Positions 1 to 11,075 of a DNA stretch of 64,000 nucleotides are shown in pieces; position 1 is the stretch's first letter, and the number at the start of each line of letters is the position of its first letter. The DNA comes from Ceratotherium simum simum (Eukaryota > Chordata > Mammalia > Perissodactyla > Rhinocerotidae). The position numbers were made by a program, and so were the translations under genes. Location of the stretch: positions 186,001 to 250,000 of the forward strand of contig NW_004454217.1 in the NCBI RefSeq assembly GCF_000283155.1, given 5' to 3'. Under the pieces are notes generated by a model. The model was not told the origin of the DNA and made no database searches. It worked only from the letters and a program-made list of their open reading frames with translations.

Positions 1-1106
1 GGGGGAAACAAACTTGGAATTCAGTAACTTGAAATTGCAGCTTCAAAATGGCAGAGCTGTATCATGCCACAAATAATAAAGGAATATGATTTTTTATTGG
101 TTATATTGAAATATATAAAAACATTGTCAAGCTAAAACTTCTAAATTATCTATAATATAAAAATTTTATGCATTGTTTGATTTTAAAGAAGACTTTTTGA
201 AAAAACTAGTGACTTCTTTATTCTTTATTTCCTTAGAAATACTTTATTCTTAGCTCAAAGGGCTTTTATGGTCATTATAAAGTAAATTCAGCTAACATGC
301 CAGTTTAAGCTTGTTGGACAGTTTTTTCAAGTTATTCAGTCACACTAGTAAAGATGATATCATACAGTTTATATGTAATAGCTGTGGTCATTGGAAAAGA
401 GTGATGGCAGTGCTGGCATTGTATTAATTTCACATAAGTGCCAGTTGAATGAATATAAATATCCACAGACTGTCACTGATGGAGAGGGCTGCCTTTATGC
501 CTGCTGGCCATGCATCTTGTCTTCAGCAAGAACAAAAGTAGTGGTACAAAGAAGCAGAATACCAACTCAAGTTATATCAGCCACTTTTCTATATTTCTCA
601 AAGCTGCATAAATAAATTATTGCTGACTTAAGGGTAGATGTGAATGTTTGACTATTTTTAACTTGATACTAACAACTTGATACTTGAACAATTGTCTAAC
701 TGTGTGCTAGACCATTGTACTAGTAAAGATATATTCCTGGTCCTTGACAGTTTATACTCTATTAGGAAAAATACACAGGTATACACACATCCATATGTCA
801 GGGCTGGGTATGGTAAATACCATAAAAATAATACAAAAGAAAGCACTGTTAGAGTTATATAGTAGGGTCTTAGGGAAGAAAGAGCAGAAGAGGCTTCATA
901 TGTGGGTGGGATTTGAGGTGGGGCTAACTGACTGGAAATGTTATCACTAGAGATGAGAGGAGAGCTTTGTAGATTGGGAAAACAGTATGATGAACAAAGG
1001 CATTAAGATTAAAAAATGTTTGATGAATGGCTCATTGGCTACAACATGGTGAGTATTGGGAAATAAGGTTGGAAAGATTTAGGAGGGCTCTGGTTGAAAA
1101 GTTGGA

Positions 1107-1240
1107 ACCATAGAATCACAGAATGTTTGAGCCTGAAGGGATTTAGGAAGGTCTATTTCTCTAATTTTAGAGTTGGAACTATAACCCAGAGAAGTGCTAT
1201 GCCTTTTGCAACGTTACATAGCTAGGTAGTAGCAGGTATG
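1107..1240 (+). repeat. THER1/MIR3-like SINE trace
   Basis: CCATAGAATCACAGAATGTT followed by AGAGTTGGAACTATAACCCAG resembles the 5' part of THER1/MIR3. Weak match. Confidence 0.45.
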
Positions 1241-1953
1241 CTAACTGCCCCCTGAGTTCAACCTAAATAGCACTATCTAGGATAGCTCATAAAACGAATC
1301 TGGCATTGGCTAGAGGACTGGATTAGGATGCAGACAGATTAGAGACTGGTTTGGAGACTGATAGAATATTCCACATATAAACATAAATAATGAGCACTTA
1401 ACCTAGTGTGATAACATAGTGAATAAAAACGAGGAGACATATTTGGGGCATGTTGCAGAGGTAAAACTATGGGACAAGGAGTTTTCAAAGAGGACCTATT
1501 TTCAGTGTAAGTAACTAGTGTCCACTGACATGGGGAAGTGATGAGGAGGGGCTGGGTAAGGAGCTACTCCCAAAAGATATGAGAATGCTTAGCGCTTCTG
1601 ATTTGGTTCTACTCTGCCAAAATAAAATGGCTTCTTGGAAACAATAACTAATCACACAATTCTTTGCATTCCTGCAGACTTGACTTTTTCCCCCCATTAC
1701 AGTTATCTTCTTAAATTTAACAATTCCAGCTATCTCAGTATAGATTAGGGCATATAAATGGACAGTAACTTTTATGTTTTACTGGGATTAACACTGTACT
1801 TTTGGCAGCCATTTCACAATCTGGGGCTTGACATATTGGGCAGTTTCCCCTGAAGAGTAGGCTGAGAGAGTGTAGTATTAGGAAATGAATAGGATCTTTG
1901 TTAGGAAAACTTGATGAGACAACATAATGTCAACTTGAAGAAGAAACCAAATC

Positions 1954-2165
1954 CATAATAACAACTACCATTTATTGAGTGCTTCCTTGTGCCTGACTGT
2001 GTTAAGCACTTCACTCATTGAATCCTCATGATAATCTTCATTTTATAAATGAGGAAACTGAGGTTTAGAGGGAAGACTAAATAACTTTCCAAAGTTACAA
2101 GGCCTAGTAAGAGGCAGAGCTTGAGATTCAAGCTCAGATCAGTCTGGTTTCAAAGCTATGCTTTT
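1954..2165 (+). repeat. MIR SINE
   Basis: TTTATTGAGTGCTTCCTTGT, then AATGAGGAAACTGAGG and CTCAGATCAGTCTGGTTTC: the MIR core and 3' text. Ancient mammalian SINE. Confidence 0.85.
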
Positions 2166-2372
2166 TTTTATGCTCATCAGCTGACAGCACATATCAATGA
2201 AATATCTCTTGCTTGGTGAATTTTTACATTGTGCTTAATTTGGAAATAGTAGGCTTTTATAGTAAAATATTTTATTAATGTCTTCTTTTACAGATATCTA
2301 ATTGCTGATTGACAAGACATCCAGGGAAAATCACTCCATTCAGTGACAATTATGATGTATTTTGTTTTCTAG

Positions 2373-2511
2373 GGCATATTTGGAATCTGAAGTCGCTATT
2401 TCTGAGGAGTTGGTTCAGAAATACAGTAATTCTGCTCTTGGTCATGTGAACTGCACGATAAAAGAACTCAGACGCCTCTTCTTAGTTGATGACTTAGTTG
2501 ATTCTCTGAAA
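2373..2511 (+). CDS. RTN4: RTN4 exon encoding the distal Nogo-66 loop (139 bp)
   Basis: The exon follows a pyrimidine-rich tract ending TTTTCTAG and stops at the donor AAA|GTAAGT. Its first G completes an Arg codon begun in the upstream exon, outside the window. It encodes AYLESEVAISEELVQKYSNS and continues to LVDDLVDSLK, the extracellular/luminal loop that carries the inhibitory Nogo-66 activity in the known protein. Probably exon 5 of the nine-exon Nogo-A transcript. Confidence 0.97.
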
Positions 2512-5500
2512 GTAAGTTTATTTGCTTTTCATTTTTGACATACCCGGAATTTAATATTAAAAGAGTTAAAGAGTATAAAATTCTATTTATATTAAAGTAA
2601 ATAATAAAGATGTAATGAAAGCATGTTACTGTTAACTTGGATTTCAAAATTCAGAATCCAATCATTTAAAATGGAGGAAACTATTAGTCCTTTTTAAAGG
2701 AAAATAAGTTATAAATTCATACTTTTGGAAATCATAAAGATTAAAAGTGAGAAAATTAAAGGGAATTTTGATTATAAGAATAAAGATTATCTAACAGGGC
2801 CGGCCCCGTGGCTTAGCGGTTAAGTGCGCGCACTCCGCTGCTGGCGGCCCGGGTTCAGATCCCGGGCACGGACTGACGCACCGCTTCTCCGGCCATGCTG
2901 AGGCCGCGTCCCACATACAGCAACTAGAAGGATGTGCAGCTGTGACATACAACTATCTACTGGGGCTTTGGGGGAAAAAAATAAACAAATAAAATAAAAT
3001 AAAATAAAAGATTATCTCGATTTAATACCAGATGTGATTTAATCTGCTTGACTTTTAGAGTCTAAGCACTTAATTTCTTAGCTTCTGTGTGATGCATCTA
3101 TACACATAAACTATGTCATATTTTGGACTCTTTTTTGGAATGTTTATTCTGGAAAAGCTTTAATGTTCTGAAACGCCTTATCTAATCTTCAGTTGGTAAT
3201 TGTTGGAAGTTTTTCTTTAGTTTTTGGATCTTGTTACATAGGAGCTGTTAAGAGTCTCACCTTGCAAATAAACTCTCCTACAGTTCAGACTGACTCCATG
3301 CAAGCACTATACCAGTCATGTACTGTGAGTCCCAAGCACTGGGACTTAGGGCTTTTCCTTTATAGAAGTTGCTGTTTGTGTTTTGTGTGTTGTGTGTTAC
3401 TGCCTGTGACTCTGCTTAAGACAGACTCATTTCGGGGCCGGCCCCGTGGCTTAGCGGTTAAGTGCGTGCGCTCCGCTGCTGGCGGCCCGGGTTTGGATCC
3501 CAGGTGCGCACCGACGCACCACTTCTCCAGCCATGCTGAGGCCGAGTCCCACATACGGCAACTAGAAGGATGTGCAACTATGACATACAACTATCTACTG
3601 GGGTTTTGGGGGGAAAAATAAATAAAGTTAAAAAAAAAAAAAAAGACTCATTTCGGGGCTGGCCCTGTGGCTTAGTGGTGAAGTGCGCGCGCTCCGCTAC
3701 TGGCGGCCCGGGTTTGGATCCCGGGCGCGCGCTGATGCACCACTTCTCCGGCCATGCTGAGGCCGTGTCCCACATACAGCAACTAGAAGGATGTGCAACT
3801 ATGACATACAACTATCTACTGGGGCTTTGGGGGGGGTGGGGAAGAGGAGGATTGGCAATGGATGTTAGCTCAGAGCTGGTCTTCCTCGGCAAAAAGAGGA
3901 GGATTAGCATGGATGTTAGCTCAGGGCTGATCTTCATCACCAAAAAAAAAAAAAAAAGACAGACTCATTTCCATTCTAAGTCTGGGTAGAAATGTACTAT
4001 GGTAGTAATTATCATAATTTTTCTTTTCCAAGAGATATGCACTAGTTTGTAGTTTATCATGCAAGCCATGGATATCACAGCAACAGGATGATTGGGCCTT
4101 CAGACTCAGTGAAACAATTTCTGAACTGGTCAGAATGGGTTTAAATGTTCAAAATGCTTTTAACTAACATTTTGGCCTTAATAAGCCAGTAGATGGACAT
4201 TATTTTTGGCTGTGTGCTTCTCTCAGTTTAAGACTCAGAACCTCCGTTACTTACTTTTATGAGAAAAAGAATTTTTTTTGCTGTTAAATCTCATTTTTAA
4301 ATTTCTTTTGAAAATTACCTTAAGCTTTTTTTTTGAAAGCAATTATGTTATTCATGAGGAAGCTGGCATAAATGAAAGAAACTGTCTTGATAAATTCTTG
4401 CCTTGAGTGATTCTGCTAATTTGAAAGTAACAGCAAGTGGCACATAATGAGATAGATTTGCTTTCTGGAACACTTTATTTTTATGAAGTTGTCTTATATT
4501 TTTAAAACATTCTTTGTTTCTTAATATTGAAAAAAAACACTTGCATTAGAATTATAGTTTACTACTTGTATCTCCTTAAGGATTTCTTTTTTGAAAATAA
4601 AAAAATAAAAGAAGAAAACTTACTTGAATGGTTTTCAGAATAGTGTTTTTTGGCAAGCCCAGAGCTCAAGGAAAGCTGTTTGATGACTTCTGTAGATGGT
4701 GATTCATTCAGGGCTCCAAATAAATAATAGTTGTTTCAACCTATTAACACATAGAATGAACTTTGCATTTAGGTCTCAGAATCTGTTGAGGCAAAAGAAT
4801 AAGGCAGGGTATCTGTCTTTTCTCCCAAGGCAAAGGTGATGGGTATGAAGCCTTTGGTGATTCAGGTGCATGCTCTGATAATACACATGAAGGGTCTTCC
4901 TTGATAAACCTTGTGGTTCTGCTACATGAGGAGACTTCAGTTAAACCCTTTTTTTTTAATGTCACTGTGTTATAGTACAGATTCCATCTGTTTTTGTCCA
5001 CTGAATAAGGGTACTGTAGAAACACCGATACTTGCTTAAAATGTCTCTTACTGAAAAAAGCTGATAAAAAACTTAACACACTTGGCTCTTTATAAAAATG
5101 ACTTAATAGTATTCCCTTTCTAGAGACAGATCCTTGAGCATTTGCCAGTCTTATGCCCCAGTGTTTGTTTATATAGAGAGCATTTTTAAAAACAAAGTGA
5201 TTTTCCTTCTGACTTTCTTTTTGCCTTTTAACCACAGCAGCTGGTAGGAGAGTCATATTCTCTGCCTAAAGAAAGCAAAAAACAGTTTTTTCAATTCTCG
5301 TTCTTTCTTAATTTTTTCAATGTAAAGGAAAAATCAGTTTGACCTGTTAGACTGATTTATTTTACTTCCTTATATTCAGATTTTAAATCTGTCCAATAAT
5401 TTTACTTACTAGATGCTAAGACCAGGTGTTTTAGGCAAAGGTTCTTATTTTTCTGTCATATGCCTTTGGGTGATAAAGACAAGATTCTGTATGACGGTAG

Positions 5501-8500
5501 TTCTGTAACTTTTAGTGACAATATATGTTAAAATTGTTTCTAAGAAAATTTCTAGCTATAGTTCCTGGACATAATATTCTGGAATAGAATCTTAAATCTG
5601 AAAGTGAGCAGAAAAAGGCGTGAACTCCTGAAGTAGCTGACCCAAAAGAATCTTAAAATCTAGCCCTCAGGGTCTTACGGGGTTATTAACATGCACATTT
5701 TGACAGTTTCCTTTCTGGTTTCTTTGGCTCAAAGAAAAATTAGAAAGGAAATGGGCTGGGGAAAATGTAGAGACAGTCAACGTCATAGGAGTGAGGCTGA
5801 ATATATCAAAAAAGGTCAAATAATTTTCAGTATTTAAAAATGCAGGAAAAGTTTGAAAATGTCAGAATTGCCAAAGTAATTTCTGAAATTCTAAGCACCT
5901 TCCCTCCATTTTCCTTAAAAATGCCCTACCTCCACTCCCACCATTGAGACATCATCTAATAAAAATCTGGCAACTTGCTTAATCTGTGTCTCTGTTTCCT
6001 CTTCTATGGGGATAATAACAGTATTGAACTTTGGGAGTTATGATGAGATTCACTGACCTAATGTATGTTCAAAAAAATGTTAGTTGCTGTTGTTATTATA
6101 TAACAGTTCCAGTAATTGTGTAATTGCTAGATGCTAGTTCTTACTACCACATTTAACAATCCTTTGATAGCACATAAAAATGGGAATTCCTGGTTCTTTC
6201 TTAAAATGGGAAAATTTGGCAACATTGGCCTGGAATACGTGCATGGCAACAGTCTGGAGCTGGGTTGTGGGTGCCTCCTTGAGTGGGAGAATGCATCTCT
6301 CTGTTTGCCTCAGTCCTCACCCAGCCTCCCTCCTGCATTTATGTCACCTGTCTGGCCCCACAGACATTTGAAGCCTCTCTCTGCTCCTCTCTTTTTGCCT
6401 CTGGATAGCCTCCCTTTTAGGAAGAGTGTTCTCCAAGAGGCAAGTCCAGTGACATTTGAGCCCCTTGGATGGCCCATTGTGAAGTCTCAGGCTTCTCTCC
6501 TGTGGATTTGGCGTATGGCCTTGTCAGTGACTTAATGACAAAATTAAGACTTATTTTTAGCTTGTGTGTGTTAATATCTGAATTCTGTCAAGGTAAGAGT
6601 GTCTTTACTGCTAAAGCAGTTTCTTCTAAAATGTGGAAGGTTGACTCTTTGCTGTAGACTTGTGGATGGTGATGGATGAAAATAGCTCTGTTGCTCTATA
6701 GTAAACCTCCTCAAGTGCAGAAGTTATATTTAGCTTCTGCAATAAGTCTGTAAAACTATGTAAGAGGGAAAAGGCTTGCTAACTGGAGTCATGCTTCAAA
6801 TCTTTCTACCAGTGGTTCCATAGCAGTTGCTAAGAGCAGGGCAGCATTTAATTTTTGATTTTCAATTGACAGGTGTTATGAGTGTTTGACATCTGCTCAC
6901 TTGAACATTAAATTCAGTTGTAGGGGTAATTAGAGTGTTGTTATTTGTAGAACTGACAGTTGGTACAGGAATCCAAAGTGTCTTCCTGACCTGCGGTGAA
7001 TACGCTTACCTTAATTACTGCTCAGCACCCAGCTCATAGTAGACATTCAGTCAGATTTTGTTGAATGAGTGAATACATGGAGAAAGATCTAAAGATTATG
7101 CTTTAGATCAAGGATCAGCAAACTGCTATCTGTCTGGCCTATTTTTGTACAGCCTGGGAGCTAAGAATGATTTTTACATTTTTAAAGATAATATTCAAAG
7201 AATATATGACAGAGACCCCTTGTGGCCCACAAAACCTAAAATGTTTATCTTACTATCTTACTTGACAGAAAAAGTTTGCCAATCCGTGCTTTAGATGATG
7301 GAGGTGCTAACTCTTCTTTCCTCTTCTTTTCCTTTACACCGTGTTATATGTACCTAAACAATCACGGTAGATGGTGGCATCGTGGTGCTATGTTTGTTAC
7401 CTACTAAATAGGGCAGAGCGATTGCCAGATACATGAAGGCTTTTACTAGGAAGCAAAGGAATTGCTGATGACAAATATTTAATAAAATCCAGATGGACTT
7501 TGTGTTTCAGTCTTCAAGAACTGCTTTGAACATGTCATTGAGTCTTTCTACTATATGATGTCACTGAGTTTTAAAACTGGAAGAAAACTTCGAAATTCTC
7601 TTGTACAGCCATCTCATGAACAAACTAAAGTATGGAGAGGAAATAAAGGACTTCTCAAAATGAAATCACTTTTTAGAAGCAAAGCCTTTTCCAAACTGCC
7701 TTATTTGATGATAAAAAAAAAAAAAATCCCAGATTTTGAGACCAGGATTACGAAAGTAGGAGAGTTTAGTCACTTCACTGCAGTCCCCAGCCCCTGGAGG
7801 GGACAGTGAAATCTGACCTCAGGCAAGTTATTAAACCTCTCCATTTAGTGTCTGCATCTGCTGTGGTGATGATAGTGCTTACCTCATGAAGTTAGTAAGA
7901 GGAATAAATGAATTTATATTTGTAAAGCATTTAAAACAGTGCCCAGCACTATAGTAAAAACTATATTACTGTTTGTTAAGTAAATAAAGGCGGCGGTGGT
8001 TAAAAGAACAATAATGGTCAGTTTTATTAGTAGGTATAAAAGTTTGAGGAGTCCTCATTCCCAGCGTTAACTATGGCTGTGAAATCATGTATCACCGGGA
8101 AGATGGTGCCTCTGATCTTTAATAAAATGCTAGAGGTGATATTTTTGGTATTGGAAACCTAGTCTCCCTGATAATGAGTACTCTCTGCCCCATTATTGCT
8201 TATTCAGATGTCTGAGATTTTAATGTTTGAATTATTCAGCTCATATATATCTTTAAGCACTTAACTTGTTAGTTCTTTAACATCAGTTTTAACAGCTAAT
8301 TCTCATAATACCTTTTCAGTCTTCCCATTTAAAAGCTAAATGCTGGAGAGAGGTAAGGTGTACTTTTGGCATGTTTTCTGATCTCAGAGAAAACAGAATA
8401 AACTAAACTACTTGGTAGCAGAGTCCAGAGAAAATGGATCAAATCTATTATTTTAATTAGGATTCTGAAATTCTGAATTGAGACTGGTGACTTAGAAGTG

Positions 8501-9968
8501 AAGTATCCGTATTACTTTATCAAGTCTCCAAGGAATATGCCTCTGGTAGGTTGGCATTTAGATGAGTTGCTTTTATTTGAAAGCTTAATTAAGAAACTTA
8601 ACCTGAATTTTGTTTTTAATAGGCTAATGTTATTTTCTTATAGTTTGCAGTGTTGATGTGGGTATTTACCTATGTTGGTGCCTTGTTCAATGGTCTGACA
8701 CTACTGATTTTGGGTAAGTCTACAAAACCATTGGAATGAAAAATTGTAGAAAAAGGAAAGATTTTGAGCAAGGAACTTGAGACATTTTAGTGAAGAATAT
8801 TCTTATAATGTAGGAAAAATAGAGGCTGTACATTTGAGGTTGTGACCTCTTTAAATAAATTGCTGATACTGTTTATTGAAGTACTACTTTAGTTCCTGAA
8901 GACTGCTCCAACCAACGGTGGTAAAACCAGATCGAGGGTGGCCTTATCTGATGGTGCAGTCATAAAGCTAACCAACCAGGGGTACCTTTATTTTATAAAG
9001 TCTATGTGATGTTATTTGAAGCCGGGAATGGTTTCTGCACCCTCCCTCTGTTAATGCATTGTCCTGGAGTGCCTCACCACCCGCAGGTGCTCCTCGTGTA
9101 TTTATTCATTCATTAGGAATACTGCCTGGCTACCTTAAGAGTGTTGCCAATTTGATGGCTTTTTAGTTTGTTCCTTAAATCATACCAGTCTTTTTTAAAG
9201 GTTGTATATTTCCTTTTTCAGCTCTGATTTCGCTCTTCAGCGTTCCTGTTATTTATGAACGGCATCAGGTAATTTCTTAACTGCAGATTTCAGAATACAG
9301 AGCTCACTCTATTACATGGAACTTACAAACGTATCAGTGCCAGTTTCCAAAGCCTTATAAAAATGAGAAAGGTAGTGGTTCCTTAAGCCTTTGTTTTGTT
9401 GGAACATAGAAATGGTTAATAAGATTCTTCAGCAATGGTAATTTTCTAATAACTCCTTTATATTTTTCTTTCAGGCACAGATAGATCATTATCTAGGACT
9501 TGCAAATAAGAATGTTAAAGATGCTATGGCTAAGTAAGTATTGAAAATCTGCAACTTTTACTGAGGATAAAGTGTACTGGACTTGGAGAACGGTGCAGTA
9601 TTTGCATATTACAGGCATAATGAGTAGTAAATCTCATGTCAGACCTAAAGTGTGTCATCAGTGTTGCCAAAAGATGTTTTCTAACGTTTGGATCATTAAT
9701 TTCTATATTCACTATGTGTATTTAAGGCTTTGTTTAAATCTAATTCGTGAGGCCAAGGTGGCAAAATTATAGCTTATAGTTTGACGGCTTTAGGATTTCA
9801 TTTCCTGTATAAGCTGAGCAGTTTAAAAGTAGTTCTTGAAGGATGGCATTTTAAGAAGCAGAAAACAAAATACTAAAATATAAAAATATTTACATTGACC
9901 TTTTCCCCCTCCTTTTCATTTGTAGAATTCAAGCAAAAATCCCTGGATTGAAGCGCAAAGCTGAATGA
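2373..9968 (+). CDS. RTN4: RTN4 (reticulon 4 / Nogo), 3' coding part, five exons
   Basis: Five exons (2373-2511, 8644-8713, 9222-9268, 9475-9533, 9926-9968; 139, 70, 47, 59 and 43 coding nt) splice in frame into 118 residues starting AYLESEVAISEE and ending IPGLKRKAE. I recognise this as the C-terminal half of the reticulon homology domain of reticulon 4. RTN4 is an ER membrane protein whose hairpins curve tubules; the Nogo-66 loop between its two hydrophobic segments binds the Nogo receptor and inhibits neurite growth. The window holds the distal part of that loop, the second hydrophobic hairpin (FAVLMWVFTYVGALFNG onward) and a C-terminal K-x-K-x-x ER-retrieval-like end. The exons are shared by all RTN4 isoforms; the promoters, the Nogo-A-specific exon and the first hairpin exon lie upstream of the window. 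All splice sites are GT-AG and no frame break is seen. Confidence 0.97.
2797..3006 (+). mobile_element. ERE SINE, variant-tail subtype
   Basis: Starts GGGCCGGCCCCGTGGCTTAG and has the tRNA-derived B-box-like segment GGGTTCAGATCCC. The 3' half reads CAACTAGAAGG...CTATCTACTGGGG and ends in an A-rich (AAAAT)n tail. Flanked by a target duplication AAAGATTATCT at 2782-2792 and 3007-3017. Non-autonomous and L1-mobilised in the known family. Confidence 0.93.
3434..3644 (+). mobile_element. ERE SINE A of a tandem pair
   Basis: Same variant-tail subtype as the copy at 2797. Bounded by AGACTCATTTC at 3423-3433 and 3644-3654, an 11-bp duplication. It abuts the second ERE directly. Confidence 0.92.
3655..3956 (+). 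mobile_element. ERE SINE B of a tandem pair, chimeric tail
   Basis: The body has the same variant segment (CAACTAGAAGG...CTATCTACTGGGG). After a G-rich joint at about 3826-3845 it continues into the classic ERE end (GGATGTTAGCTCAG...CTTCATC) and poly(A). Together with ERE A it is flanked by AGACAGACTCATTTC at 3419-3433 and 3957-3971. Confidence 0.9.
5960..6105 (+). repeat. MIR SINE fragment
   Basis: CTGTGTCTCTGTTTCCTCTTC and GGGGATAATAACAGTA match the MIR body. Confidence 0.7.
7109..7288. mobile_element. hAT-type non-autonomous transposon
   Basis: Inverted ends CAAGGATCAGCAAACT and AGTTTGCCAATCCGTG, with an exact 8-bp duplication CTTTAGAT at 7101-7108 and 7289-7296. An 8-bp duplication is the hAT hallmark. 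MER58/MER3-like by its ends; the subfamily is not certain. Confidence 0.85.
7820..7985 (+). repeat. MIR SINE fragment
   Basis: GCAAGTTATTAAACCTCTCC, then GTAAAGCATTTAAAACAGTG and CAGCACTATAG: MIR 3' half. Confidence 0.75.
8644..8713 (+). CDS. RTN4: RTN4 exon, first part of second hydrophobic hairpin (70 bp)
   Basis: Acceptor CTTATAG and donor TTGG|GTAAGT. It encodes FAVLMWVFTYVGALFNGLTL and LIL plus one base of the next Ala codon. This is the start of the long second membrane segment that wedges into the ER bilayer in reticulons. Confidence 0.97.
8714..9221 (+). other. RTN4: RTN4 intron, 508 bp
   Basis: A short intron; I see no repeat family or additional exon in it. The other two downstream introns (9269-9474 and 9534-9925) are equally plain. 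Confidence 0.85.
9222..9268 (+). CDS. RTN4: RTN4 exon, end of second hairpin (47 bp)
   Basis: A small exon between acceptor TTTTTCAG and donor CATCAG|GTAATT. It encodes (A)LISLFSVPVIYERHQ, which closes the hydrophobic hairpin and starts the cytosolic tail. Confidence 0.96.
9475..9533 (+). CDS. RTN4: RTN4 exon, C-terminal amphipathic segment (59 bp)
   Basis: Acceptor CTTTCAG. It encodes AQIDHYLGLANKNVKDAMA and the first two bases of a Lys codon. The sequence at the donor reads GCTAAGTAAGTA; the cut after AA restores AA|A = Lys with the next exon and gives the family's 59-bp exon length. Confidence 0.96.
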
Positions 9969-10935
9969 AAAAGCCTGAAATAATTAACAATAGGAGTTTA
10001 TCTTTAAAGGGGATATTCATTTGATTACATGGGGGGGGGGGTCAGGGAAGAATGAAACCTTGACATTGCAGTTTCACAGATCCTTATTTTTAGCAATGCA
10101 GTGTCTGAGGAACAATTACCTGTCTTGACTGCCATGTGTTTATCACCTTAAGTATTGTAAGCTGCTATGTATGGATTTAAACTGTAATCATATTTGTTTT
10201 TCCTATATGAGGCACTGGTGAATAAAAAAAGATCTGAGAAAGATATAGTACACTTTGTTACAGGTAGTCTTGCTGTATTTTGGGAATTGCAGAGAAAGTG
10301 GAGCTGAAAAAAATAACCCTTTTCACAGTTTGTGCACTGTGTATGGTCTGTGTAGATTGGATGCAGATTTTCTGAAATGAAATGTTTAGACGAGATCATA
10401 CCACTAAAGCAGGAGTGAAAAAACTTGCCTTTCTGGTATGTTCTAGGTGTATTGTGAATTTTACTGTTATATTAATTGCCAATATAAGTAAATATAGATT
10501 ATATATATATCTATGTATAGTGTTTCACAAAGCTTAGAGACCTTTACCTTCCAGCTGCCCTACAGTGCTTGATCTTTCAGAGTCTTTGGTTGTACGTGTG
10601 TAGTTCCAAAGCACATAAGCTAGAAAAAGAAAAAATATTTCTAGGAGCACTACCATCTGTTGTTTTCAACGTGAACCGACGCCATGCACGTAGAATTCTT
10701 CACATCAACTTCATCGCACAGACTTACTGTAGTTAATTTTGTCACAAACCCTGAATCTATGGACTGAATCTAATGCTTCCAAAAATGTTTGCAAATATCG
10801 AATATTGTTATGCAAGAAATCATAAAATGAAGATTTATACAATTGTGGTTTAAGTTGTACTGAACTAAATCTGTGGAATGCATTGTGAACTGTAAAAGCA
10901 AAGTATCAATAAAGCTTATAGACTTAAAATATGTT
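9926..10935 (+). CDS. RTN4: RTN4 terminal exon (43 nt coding, about 1 kb 3'UTR)
   Basis: After acceptor TTTGTAG the exon codes for (K)IQAKIPGLKRKAE with the stop TGA at 9966-9968. The rest, to about 10930-10935, is 3'UTR, ending 15-25 bases after the AATAAA at 10908-10913. The UTR is AT-rich and contains an 11-G run at 10031-10041. I infer the cleavage site from the signal position; the exact base is not visible. Confidence 0.9.
10031..10041 (+). repeat. G11 homopolymer in the RTN4 3'UTR
   Basis: Eleven consecutive G residues, 63 bp after the stop codon. Length is likely polymorphic or error-prone. Confidence 0.95.
10908..10913 (+). terminator. RTN4: RTN4 polyadenylation signal AATAAA
   Basis: A canonical hexamer in ATCAATAAAGCTTATAG, followed by T/TG-rich sequence (ATATGTTTGGTATTTTGG at about 10930-10947) that fits a downstream element. 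It is the last signal before the oppositely oriented EML6 end. Confidence 0.85.
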
Positions 10936-11075
10936 TGGTATTTTGGTTTCATGAAACTGCAGCTTAAAGTATGCACAAAGGATAGTCTTGGCTTCAACCA
11001 GTGGGTGGACGTTTGTACTTTTTGAGAAAGGTTTTCAGCTCATAGTGCAGCTGTGTTTACTTTGAAAACAAAAGA
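10936..11075. other. RTN4-EML6 intergenic gap between convergent 3' ends
   Basis: About 140 bp separate the predicted RTN4 cleavage site from the predicted EML6 cleavage site. No insulator, repeat or coding signal is evident. Both edges are inferred from polyA-signal positions. Confidence 0.6.

Larger units (their letters stand above)
1..2372 (+). other. RTN4: RTN4 intron (3' part)
   Basis: No exon of the reticulon domain is recognisable here; the exon encoding the first hydrophobic hairpin must lie upstream. The intron holds a THER1/MIR3-like SINE trace near 1107-1240 and a clear MIR at about 1954-2165. The rest is unremarkable AT-rich intron. Confidence 0.85.
2512..8643 (+). other. RTN4: RTN4 intron, 6.1 kb, SINE-rich
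   Basis: Contains three ERE SINEs (2797-3006, 3434-3644, 3655-3956), MIR copies near 5960-6105, 7010-7085 and 7820-7985, and a hAT-type element at 7109-7288. The 4744-5256 region has a long antisense open frame with no recognisable protein. The 6130-6540 region is C/T-rich and unassigned. Confidence 0.85.

Noticed and set aside
1..2372. Search for the RTN4 exon encoding the first hydrophobic hairpin
   Set aside because: No matching sequence; it must lie upstream of the window.
2797..2880. tRNA gene-like A/B boxes
   Set aside because: They belong to the tRNA-derived head of ERE SINEs; no tRNA cloverleaf or independent gene. The same applies to the other ERE copies.
4744..5256. 170-codon open frame on the - strand within an RTN4 intron
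   Set aside because: No recognisable domain, low-complexity composition, no splice or promoter context; fits a chance frame in intron.
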